This document shows, piece by piece, positions 56,235 through 64,000 of a stretch of DNA of 64,000 bases. Origin of the DNA: Bactericera cockerelli (lineage: Eukaryota; Arthropoda; Insecta; Hemiptera; Triozidae); the NCBI GenBank assembly GCA_024516035.1, contig CM044964.1, positions 14,021,597-14,085,596 of the forward strand. The letters are read 5' to 3'. The position numbers and the translations under genes were made by a program. Positions within the stretch are counted from its first letter, which is position 1; each line of letters opens with the position of its first letter. The notes under the pieces are model-generated. The model made no database searches. It was not told the origin of the DNA and saw nothing but the letters and a program-made list of their open reading frames with translations.

Positions 56235-56470
56235 GAGAGAGACAGAGAGAGATATGTTGAAGGAGGGTGGCGGGAATAAAGAGAGGAAAAGAGATTGGAA
56301 GAGAGAAAGGGGGAGAGATAGAGATAGGAAGGAAGATATGTACATGAAGAGATATACAGTGAGAGAGAGGGATAGAGAGAGGAAGCAAAATATATGAAAA
56401 GAGAGAGAGAGAAAGGAAGGAAGGAATAAATAGGAAGTGAGAGGGAGAGAAAGTAGAATGAAGTGAGTGA
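56235..56470 (+). repeat. GA-rich block
   Basis: Purine-rich imperfect repeats; minus-strand open frame is low complexity. Confidence 0.85.
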
Positions 56471-56583
56471 GTGAGATAGGAAATGAATAACGCATTAAAA
56501 ACATGTCAATAATGGTGTTATTGGAACAAAGGAAGGAGTGAGTATCTTCTCTAATGCCCTTCCTCTCTCTCCCTCACCATCCT

Positions 56584-56686
56584 TCCTTTTGCTCTTTCTT
56601 TCTATCTACCTTTTCTTAATATGCTTCCCTTTTGCTCTTTCTTTCTATCTACCTTTTCTTAATATGCTTCCCTTTTGCTCTTTCTA
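56584..56686 (+). repeat. 43-bp tandem repeat, about 2.4 copies
   Basis: GCTCTTTC recurs at 56591, 56634 and 56677; the unit includes TATCTACCTTTTCTTAATATG. Confidence 0.92.
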
Positions 56687-56830
56687 GGTATTCACATCTC
56701 ATAATTTGCTTCTCCATCTATCATTTTCTTTTTATCTCTTTTTTTGTTTCTCTCTATATCTCATGTGTTTTCCTCTTTGTACCTATACTATTTTGTCGGT
56801 ATGTTTTTCTCTATATAATATATTTATAAT

Positions 56831-56860
56831 ATCTGTACAGAGCAAACGCTCTGTACAGAT
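56831..56860. repeat. Hairpin, 12-bp perfect arms
   Basis: ATCTGTACAGAG, loop CAAACG, CTCTGTACAGAT. Confidence 0.9.
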
Positions 56861-57084
56861 TATAACTTATGAGAGTAACAAAATCCTGGTTTTATTTGAA
56901 TGTTTTTCCCCCATGAATTTTTGTAGGATGTCAAAAATAAACATGTAAAAATATATACCTCAGTAAAAAGGAAATCTTCGATCAATCATCCATGTTTAAC
57001 CTTTTGACTAGAAATTCTTGTTCAACTAAAAAGCTAGAAAGTTCTAAAATCAATTTATTTAAATAATAATGTTGTTTCCTACTT

Positions 57085-57150
57085 TATAGAACCAAGGACT
57101 TCTTAGTTACAAGTCCGCCACCTTAACAATCGATCTACTGGGGTCGGTTT
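57085..57150 (-). mobile_element. Family D SINE head fragment
   Basis: Reverse of the D head: AGTTACAAGTCCGCCACCTT and ATCGATCTACTGGGGTCGG on the plus strand; B box partly lost. Confidence 0.6.
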
Positions 57151-57210
57151 CATCTTCAAGTTTTCTTGATGTAAAACAGAATACCAATAATCTGTATGTC
57201 TAACGATGTT

Positions 57211-57405
57211 ACTGATGTTAGTTCTAAGAGATATCTCAAGGAGATGAGTACTGATGTTAGTTCTAAGAGATATCTCAAGGAGATGAGTACTGATGTTAGT
57301 TCTAAGAGATATCTCAAGGAGATGAGTACTGATGTTAGTTCTAAGAGATATCTCAAGGAGATGAGTACTGATGTTAGTTCTAAGAGATATCTCAAGGAGA
57401 TGAGT
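57211..57405 (+). repeat. 39-bp minisatellite, five identical units
   Basis: Units start ACTGATGTTAGTTCTAAGAG at 57211, 57250, 57289, 57328 and 57367 and appear identical. As 39 is 13 codons, the array stays open on both strands: a 74-codon frame at 57196-57420 repeats TDVSSKRYLKEMS, and the minus strand gives a Leu-rich repeat of the same length. Perfect identity argues for recent expansion; coding function is doubtful. Confidence 0.95.
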
Positions 57406-57588
57406 GCTGAGTGGGTGTAGAGAACTAACAAGATATTCATTTCATGCAAAGGAAGGAATGCAGAAGCTATTTTGCACAATGCTTCAAGCACTCTTAATAT
57501 GAAGTGTGTTTCCCGTATTATAATGAGCACAGATTTATTCATCTCTAAGCAATTCAGACACAACTGTAAATTAAATTTACAGTATGTA

Positions 57589-57890
57589 GTAGTCACCATG
57601 GCAGAGTGAGTTAGCGCGCTAGGCATTGCACGCATGGTGACCTGGGTTCGATTCCCAGCGGAGGAGGATTTTTTCTGCTCTGTACTTGGATGTTCGGGGT
57701 CCACTCATACCTCGTGAGGAAAAATGAGTAGCTGCTTTGATGTGAAGCAGCGACCAGTGGCAGATTCATAGGCAAAAAAAAATAATACAAGATATTGTAA
57801 ATTAAAGTGGTAAAGTCCTATGATTCTGCGCTACCCACTAAAAGTTGTGACATAATAACACAAAGAAAAAGCATTATTATTATTATTATT
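57589..57890 (+). mobile_element. tRNA-SINE family C, full length with target duplication
   Basis: Head GTAGTCACCATGGCAGAGTG, GTTAGCGCGCTAGGCATTGC, B box GGGTTCGATTCCC; body GCTCTGTACTTGGATGTTCG through CCTATGATTCTGCGCTACCC; tail (TTA)n. The 14-bp direct repeat ATTTACAGTATGTA flanks it (57575-57588, 57891-57904), proving retroposition. It defines the family at about 300 bp. Confidence 0.95.
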
Positions 57891-57936
57891 ATTTACAGTA
57901 TGTATATAAATTTAATAACTGTAAATTAAATTTACA

Positions 57937-57977
57937 CTAAGTATGAGGTTGTGATGCCAGCACAACCTCATACTTAG
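57937..57977. repeat. Perfect hairpin, 17-bp arms
   Basis: CTAAGTATGAGGTTGTG, loop ATGCCAG, exact complement. Confidence 0.92.
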
Positions 57978-58119
57978 AGGTCACAGGCATCACATTAACT
58001 CGTTTTCTTTTTTTTTTACAAGTTTTTACATTATCTTTTAATATGTTATTGTCTTTTGTACATATAATTTTGATGTAAATAAATTATGATTGAGTATTTT
58101 GAGAAAAAAATAAAATAAA

Positions 58120-58415
58120 AATAAGCACAGATCTATCCATCTCTAACTATTTCAGACACGACTGAAAATCCAATAAACACATAGTTATCAATTTCTGACC
58201 AACTCAGACACAACTTTTAATCCAATAAGCACAGATTAATCTCTAACAACTCCAATGAACACAGACTCATCCATTTCTAACTACGACTTTAAATCCAATG
58301 AGCCCAGATTTATCTATCTCTAACTACTCAAGACTTTAAATTTAATTAGCACAGATTTATCCGCATCTAAATTCTTAAGACTTTAAATCCAATGAGCACA
58401 GATTTTTCTATCATC
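58120..58415 (+). repeat. Degenerate 45-60 bp tandem repeat
   Basis: About six diverged units carrying GAGCACAGATTTATCCATCT, TAACTA and AGACTTTAAATCCAAT-like segments. A related single unit lies at 57523-57570, upstream of the family C insertion, so the array may once have been longer. Confidence 0.75.
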
Positions 58416-58798
58416 CCTCGAGATACTTCACAAGTAAAATTATAATTTTAAACTATTAAATACAAAATTCAAAGAATAGAAAAATAATTCGATAGCAATG
58501 TTCGCCATCGAAGTTTTTGTAAAGGAGAATAAATCGTGGAGAACCTTTGCTCTAAAAATAGTTTCCTAACTCGAAAGTAAATACTCCAAGTGTATAGAAT
58601 GTACAGATATACGTATAGATAATTGTATGCCCTAATAAGAAAAGCTAGTTCCTGAACTTACCACGCGACTGAACTTAAAGTAACAACTTTATGAATGAAC
58701 TTCCCAGAAGTGAATAATAGAAAGCGCCCCGTCATACATAGGTAAATGATAAATAGTATACGATGCTGCAAGTGCCTTTAAATTGAAAATAGAATTAT

Positions 58799-59208
58799 GC
58801 TAGCAGTACACGGGGGACTATAAACAGGGAGTAGACCAGCAGTCTGGCTGGGGGACTATAAACAGGGAGTAGACCAGCAGTCTGGCTGGGGGACTATAAA
58901 CAGGGATTAGACCAGCATTGGCTTGGTTCTGGAGGCCCTGTCAACTATTGGCCTCCTTGTAATGACAGTGGTAGAAGTGCTGAGTCATTCCTCCACTGTC
59001 TGGCTACCATTGTTCACGATGACGCCACCCTAAGAAAAGAGAAAAGATAGCAGTACACTCTCGCCGAGGCAAGGCGAGAGCAGCCGAGCGCGAGAGTGAA
59101 CTTGTGCACCTCGCCCACGCTCGGCTAGGCAAGTCTCGCTTACGTCTTGCCGTCCCTCGTTTCGGGTGATCTCACTGCCGAGCTCCTCGGCCTGAGTATA
59201 CTGCTAGC
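58799..59208. mobile_element. GC-rich MITE split by a retroposon
   Basis: Ends GCTAGCAGTACAC (58799-58811) and GTATACTGCTAGC (59196-59208) are inverted with one mismatch; inside, CGCCGAGG and CCTCGGC extend the pairing. The interior (59059-59193) is rich in CTCGGC/GCCGAG, unlike the surroundings. Retroposon G interrupts it at 58812-59047, duplicating TAGCAGTACAC. With that removed the MITE is about 163 bp. Confidence 0.8.
58812..59047 (+). mobile_element. Retroposon family G with 11-bp target duplication
   Basis: Flanked by TAGCAGTACAC on both sides (58801-58811, 59048-59058). The 5' part is a 38-bp tandem (GGGGGACTATAAACAGGGAG onward) with units starting at 58812, 58850 and 58888. The body has GGCCTCCTTGTAATGACAGT and GCTGAGTCATTCCTCCACTG, and the 3' end is A-rich (AAGAAAAGAGAAAAGA). 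Duplication plus A-rich end point to LINE-type retroposition. No tRNA head is visible, so it may be a LINE 3' end or an unusual SINE. Confidence 0.82.
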
Positions 59209-59307
59209 GGTATGTAAGCTTTAGTATAAAATATAATATATGTACTGTTCCCTATTGCCTATAGCTACCAAGAACAACAAAAATCACGCTGAAAAGCCAT
59301 TGAAAAG

Positions 59308-59460
59308 TAGATAAATTCCACTACCCACAATACCCTCACTTGCTTTCCGAGGGGAAAAGCTATCACGAAGTTTCGAGTTTAAGTGGTCACCCACTAAGTC
59401 TTCACCACGCTAGACGTTGCCTAACTTCTGACATCTGACGCAAGAACTGTGGCCCGTTCC
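59308..59460 (-). mobile_element. Old 5S-SINE copy
   Basis: Plus strand AGTGGTCACCCACTAAGTCT and CACGCTAGACGTTGCCTAAC are the reversed, diverged 5S-like C-box and A-box regions; part of the tail precedes them. Confidence 0.7.
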
Positions 59461-60514
59461 AAAAAAAACTTTCCACTCTCCTAATCTCCTAATTTCCTTT
59501 TCAACCGTCACACAACGCAAACTGATTGGTTAATTGGTTATTGTGTTCAATCTGACTAATCAGAGTGCGTAAAGTACTCTTCAGTTATGTGGAAAGTAAG
59601 TAAGTACTCCTCTGAGATAATAAAAGTACTCTTCTGTGCAACTATTCATTTTAATGATTATGTATCATTATCAATATGTATCATCAAGTATCATCAAGGT
59701 TTCAAGGAATATGATAATGATGAAATTCATTGTTCAAGAAAAATTTCAAGGCTTTCGCAGAACTTTTTATGCAAAATGCTGTATGCTCATTTTTCAGCTA
59801 CGTCCTGTGTAACAGGTGTATAACATTGAATTTATAACTAGCCAGTAACTCGTCCTTTGCTACGGGAAAGGAAACTCGCTTAGTAGAAGGAAAAATCGGT
59901 ACAAATTCATGGAAGCACGAATTTGCTATAGCTCTTGAACCGTAGCATAGGTCCTAGATTCAATTTTTTTGGTGTCAATTGATTCATCTCGAGATCTTCT
60001 ATTATTTGCTCAGGAAACTGATGCATACATAAAGTAATACATATTCTATAATTATATAGATAACAAAATCTGTCATAAATAAAAGAATTTAAGAACTGCA
60101 TACATAAAATATACATATTGAACGTACAAGTAATTCAATTTCAGTGCTTCCAAAATCAATATTGAGTATACACTATACATAGGTAATAGAAGTGTATATA
60201 GTATTATGTAGGTCCATATAGTAAGAGAATATAGAGTACATAAGTACACGAAAATAATGTGATGGAGACGTCAAGGGAGAAGACAATGGAGGGAAGATAA
60301 GTGTGAAGGATGAGGAAATGTAATTTAAAAGATTGATAAAGTAAGTAGGAAAGAGAAGAAAAGAAACAGAGAGAGAGAAGCAGGAGTGAGTAGGGGAAAA
60401 AGAGAATATTAGATAGAATAGAATAAAATAAATAAAACTATGGAAGAAACGCAATAAGAGAGACAGTGGATGTAAGAGAGAATACTGATAACAGGTGAAA
60501 AGAAAAAACACATG

Positions 60515-60645
<131 letters not shown>

Positions 60646-60708
60646 CATCATCGCTGTAAATTTCAAAAGCCAAATCTATCATAGCGGATATTGATAATGT
60701 AGCAAACT

Positions 60709-61215
60709 GGCCCATATTTAGAGAACGGTTTGTCAGAATATGGCAACAAAGGGCTCAAATAAAATTATGTGATGTTCTCAGACAGTTTTTACAATAAAAA
60801 TATAGGTCCTCGCGATAACTTGTTCCGTGCTGGAATCTGTAAAAATAAACGTGAAAAGTCTGAAAAAATGGTCGAAATTTCGAACATTCTGGCCTCTATC
60901 TCGAGAACGGTACGTCAGAATGTGGCCTAATATGAATTAAATGGAAGCTAGTTTTGTCTTATGTGTTATTAAATAATAAAAAATATAGGTCCTCGCGACA
61001 AATTTTAAGTTCCGCGCTGGAATCTGCTAAAAAACGTGAAAAGTCTGAAAAAAAGGTCGAAATTTCGAACATTCTGGCTTATATCTCCAGAACGGTACGT
61101 CAGAATGTGGCTTAAAATGAATTAAATGAAAGTTAATTTTGTCTAATGTGTTATTAAATAATAAAAAATATAGGTCCTCGCGATAGATTTCAAGTTCCAG
61201 GGCAAAGACTGTCTT
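60709..61215 (+). repeat. 184-bp tandem repeat, about 2.75 copies
   Basis: ATAGGTCCTCGCGA recurs at 60802, 60985 and 61170. Each unit also has GAGAACGGTACGTCAGAATG, GTGAAAAGTCTGAAAAAA and GGTCGAAATTTCGAACATTC. It is confined to the Helitron. Confidence 0.9.
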
Positions 61216-61488
61216 AAAATCGGACCCTTCCTCAAGGCAATACTTGAGGAAGGTCATAACTCAAGGACGGTTTGGAATTTCGGACTTTTGATAGTTTTCC
61301 TGGTATTTTCCGGCAGATTTACTTGGGGCCATCTCTCATCAATTTTTCGCTATCTCTTACCGTTTCGCCTAAACAATTCCTGCACACAAAGCCACAAAGA
61401 CACAAAGCCACAAAGACACAAAGCCACAAAGCCCGTCCATATTTCTCATTTATATATAGAGATGTAGTATAGGTAAAAGGAAGGAAGT

Positions 61489-61763
61489 CTACGTGGCTAA
61501 GTGAGTTAGCGTACTGGGCATTGCACGCACGGGGTTACCTGGGTTCAATCCCCAGCGGGGCAGGATTTTTTTCTGCTCTGTACTTGGGTGAGGAAAATGA
61601 GTAGCTGCTTCAATGTTAGCAGCGACCAGTGGCGGAATTATAGGCAAAAATAAGATATTGGGCTATTAAAGATACGGAAAAGTCCTATAATTCTGCGCTA
61701 GCCACTAAAATTGTGATATAATAACACAAAGAAACACATTATTATTATTTATTTATTATTATA
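61489..61763 (+). mobile_element. tRNA-SINE family C, near full length
   Basis: A-box region ACGTGGCTAAGTGAGTTAGC, B box GGGTTCAATCCCC, a body with a small deletion in the ACTTGG/GTGAGG region, and an ATTATTATTTATTT tail. It lies 27 bp from the Helitron end. Confidence 0.85.
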
Positions 61764-62309
61764 TAGGAAAAAAGTTATTCTACCATATAAAACAAATCTG
61801 AAAAGAATCGGTTAAGAACTTTTGTAAATACAAGTGATTCCGTAAAAAATCTGTGATTTCAGCGCTAATAAAAGTTAAAAAAATTGATTACTATTCACGA
61901 GGAAGTATTGTGTCCATAATTGCTAGTGTATTTTATTTTTTTGATAAGACAAATACTGTCTGCTGTACAAGAGCCACCAAATGGCGACCTTGATAAATGG
62001 ATTTGCACTGCAGGCAGAAGCCATCAAACCTCGAATTTCCTCCACCTCCCGAGCTGATGCGTTGCAGTATTTTTGCAACTCTATGGCAAAGTTTTACTCG
62101 TAAAAAAATCGTAATAGAAAACTTATAATGGAAATGTCGTAAACTGCTTATGTCACGTAGCTTTTATCCAGTTTAAATAATTCCCTCATAACGTGCAAGT
62201 TTACGACCTGTGTCCCTCGTCTGATGGTCAGAAGCGTTCACTCGTAAACCAAGACCGCTGGTTCACATACCGGTGAATCGATTAATACACTATTATTTTA
62301 AGTTTTATC

Positions 62310-62610
62310 TTTTTTCAAGATGAGTGTTTCACAACCGTTTTTATTTCGCAGTCATGAAACAGGAGCTACTGTAGACGCTTGTGGTCTGTGTTATAGCCTG
62401 CCCATCCCGTAGTATGCCTCTCCTCTGATGGGCGAGAAGTGACACAATACTTCCCAATTAGGCGGTGGGGCAACACGAGCGCACCGGAAGATATCCCATA
62501 CAAACGATTGTAACCAAATTAAAAAAATTGTCGGCACGGGGGATCGAACCTGGGACCTTCCGCATGGCAAGCGAGTGCTTGCCACTGAGCTAATCGCGCG
62601 CTCGTTCTAT
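62310..62610 (-). mobile_element. tRNA-SINE family E, full length
   Basis: On the minus strand the head reads GAGCGCGCGATTAGCTCAGT, GGCAAGCACTCGCTTGCCAT, then GGTCCCAGGTTCGATCCCCC (B box); the loop TTGCCAT would read GCC (Gly). The body matches 46833-47133 and ends GTTGTGAAACACTCAT. Best head of the family in the window. Confidence 0.9.
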
Positions 62611-62759
62611 CCCTTTCACTTGTATGCCTACATTTGTAATAATAAATTATACTTGTGGTGAAATAATTTATTCTGTATTGGTCACCACATACGGTTGAAA
62701 ATGGTGAACATTCCATAATATCAAATTATTTCTGGAATTGCCTCAATAGTAACCAGAAA

Positions 62760-63067
62760 GGGGTAGTCACTATGGCCGAGTGAGTTAGCGCGCTAGGCAT
62801 TGCACGCATGGTGACCTGGGTTCGATTCCCAGCGGGGTAGCAATTTTTCAGCTCTGTACTTGGATGTTCGGGGTCCACTCATACTTCGTGAGGAAAAATG
62901 AGTAGCTGCTCTGATGTGAAGCAGCGACCAGTGGCAGATTCAAGGCAAAAAAAATTACAAGATATTGTGAATTAAAGTAGTTAAGTCCTATGATTCTGCG
63001 TTACCCCCTAAAATTGTGACAAAAAACACAAATAAAGCATTATTATTATTATTATTATTATATTATT
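62760..63067 (+). mobile_element. tRNA-SINE family C, full length with target duplication
   Basis: The same order as 57589-57890 with few differences. ACCAGAAA at 62752-62759 and 63068-63075 is a short target duplication. The A box, B box GGGTTCGATTCCC and (TTA)n tail are intact. Confidence 0.92.
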
Positions 63068-63174
63068 ACCAGAAACGCAAAAAAGGCCATTTTTTAAACT
63101 TGAATTTAACGTCGCGTCGCTTTCAAATGAATAGTCATATCACGGTCATTTGGTCTCACACATTATTGTTCTCA

Positions 63175-63420
63175 CATTCTCTCTCTCTCTCTCGAACTTT
63201 ATGTGTCTCTTTCTCCCTCGTATATTTATCTTTATCACTCTCCTTCTACCTCTCTAAGTCTCACAAACACTCCTTTCTTTCTCTCTACGACTCCGATTTA
63301 TATTCATTCTGTCTCCTTTATTTCTCTTATTCTCCATTCTCTTCTTTCTCTTTCATACCCTCTTACCTTGTCCTCTATCCTACACCTCTTTCTGCTGTTC
63401 TTCTTCTTCTTCTTCTTCAT
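63175..63420 (+). repeat. CT-rich block
   Basis: (CT)n at 63178-63194 and a CTTCTTCTTC run near 63400-63420; the Ser/Leu/Phe frames are artefacts. Confidence 0.85.
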
Positions 63421-63514
63421 CTTCATACATTTGTCTTGAGAATAAATAAATTTCTTCACAGCTACAAACTTCACAGACAAAACATTATAATATCCTTGCC
63501 CCGGGTTCTGTGAT

Positions 63515-63765
63515 TACACTGACTTGCCCATCCAGCAGTAGGTATGCCTCCCCTCTGATAGACGAAAAAAAAAGTGACGAAAAAAAAGTGTCACAATACT
63601 CTCCATTTAGGTGCTGGGTCAATAAGAGCTCACTGGAATTAAGTTATCCCTTACATGTAATTGTAACCCAATTTTTAAAACTATTTTTTTATCGGCTTCA
63701 GGATTTGAAGCTGGGACGTCAACTTGTCAAGCGAGTACCTTACGACTGAGCCAATCGTGCGCTCA
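63515..63765 (-). mobile_element. tRNA-SINE family E, diverged
   Basis: Reverse of the E body (CCCATCCAGCAGTAGGTATG, GGTGCTGGGTCAATAAGAGC) then the head (AAGCGAGTACCTTACGACTG and GAGCCAATCGTGCGCTC on the plus strand). The B box is decayed. Confidence 0.8.
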
Positions 63766-63913
63766 TCTTCATTGTTATTGTTATTTTCATCATCATAATG
63801 ACCACCTTTAATGACATTACCAACATCATAATGGCCAATATCAATGACATTACCGCCATCATTAGGTATAACCATCAACATTGCCACCATTATCATCACA
63901 AATATTAACTCAG

Positions 63914-64000
63914 AGAATAATAAGACTCTGAGGGTTAGGTGGTAGAAAATGCTTTGAGAATTAACCTCACCTGGTGGTTACCTCCCACTAAAGAGTATTA
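63914..64000 (+). mobile_element. Family B SINE 3' part, cut by window end
   Basis: AATAAGACTCTGAGGGTTAG, AATGCTTTGAGAATTAACCT and CCACTAAAGAGTATTA. The head is absent upstream, so it is 5'-truncated; the tail runs beyond the window. Confidence 0.85.

Overview
This window is non-coding, repeat-saturated nuclear DNA from an animal, most probably an invertebrate and plausibly an arthropod. It is AT-rich. It holds no recognisable intact protein-coding gene, no true tRNA or rRNA gene, and nothing prokaryotic. The evidence is polymerase-III SINEs (tRNA-headed and 5S-rRNA-headed), MITEs with textbook target-site duplications, Helitrons, a LINE fragment with a poly(A) tail, and long GA/CT and CA/GT arrays. 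The 5S-like SINE head reads TGAATACACCGGTTC, which is closer to arthropod than to vertebrate 5S RNA as I remember those sequences. Species cannot be named from this.

Layout. 1-1.2 kb: AT-rich DNA with a LINE-type 3' end. 1.2-4.9 kb: a pyrimidine-rich block whose core (about 1.2-3.37 kb) is a 20-bp minisatellite with higher-order structure; the longest open frames in the window are artefacts of it. 5-12.6 kb: SINE pieces, a CA array and GA/CT blocks. 12632-14698: a 2.07-kb non-autonomous hAT-type element (8-bp target duplication, 16-bp inverted ends) with a large foldback core. 18.1-18.6 kb: a GT array ending in a Helitron-type 3' terminus. 22.1-23.4 kb: a tRNA-SINE split by a piggyBac-type MITE, then a nearly intact 5S-derived SINE, then a 5'-truncated LINE. 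31727-32333: a second TTAA-flanked MITE, itself carrying a tRNA-like insertion. 34.0-35.6 kb: a 35-bp minisatellite and purine blocks. 39689-40187: four tandem 125-bp tRNA-like units. 49.6-50.0 kb: an inverted relative of a repeat at 11.5 kb. 51.9-52.67 kb: a 38-bp minisatellite interrupted by a head-to-tail Helitron dimer. 55.5-55.8 kb: the second nearly intact 5S SINE. 57.2-58.4 kb: a 39-bp minisatellite, a full tRNA-SINE with a 14-bp target duplication, a hairpin and a degenerate tandem repeat. 58.8-59.2 kb: a GC-rich MITE split by a retroposon. 59838-61462: a 1.6-kb Helitron. 61.5-64 kb: more SINEs.

The elements work together only as a mobile-DNA ecosystem. At least five SINE families (called B, C, D, E and 5S here) share the window. 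Several carry (TTA)n tails resembling the tail of a LINE-type 3' end, so one LINE machinery may mobilise them. Nested insertions give a relative order: SINE D, then the piggyBac MITE; the GC-rich MITE, then retroposon G; the 38-bp array, then the Helitron dimer. The 5S SINE family looks recently active because two copies 33 kb apart appear to differ at only about two positions. Family letters are my own labels, and boundaries without a target duplication are approximate.
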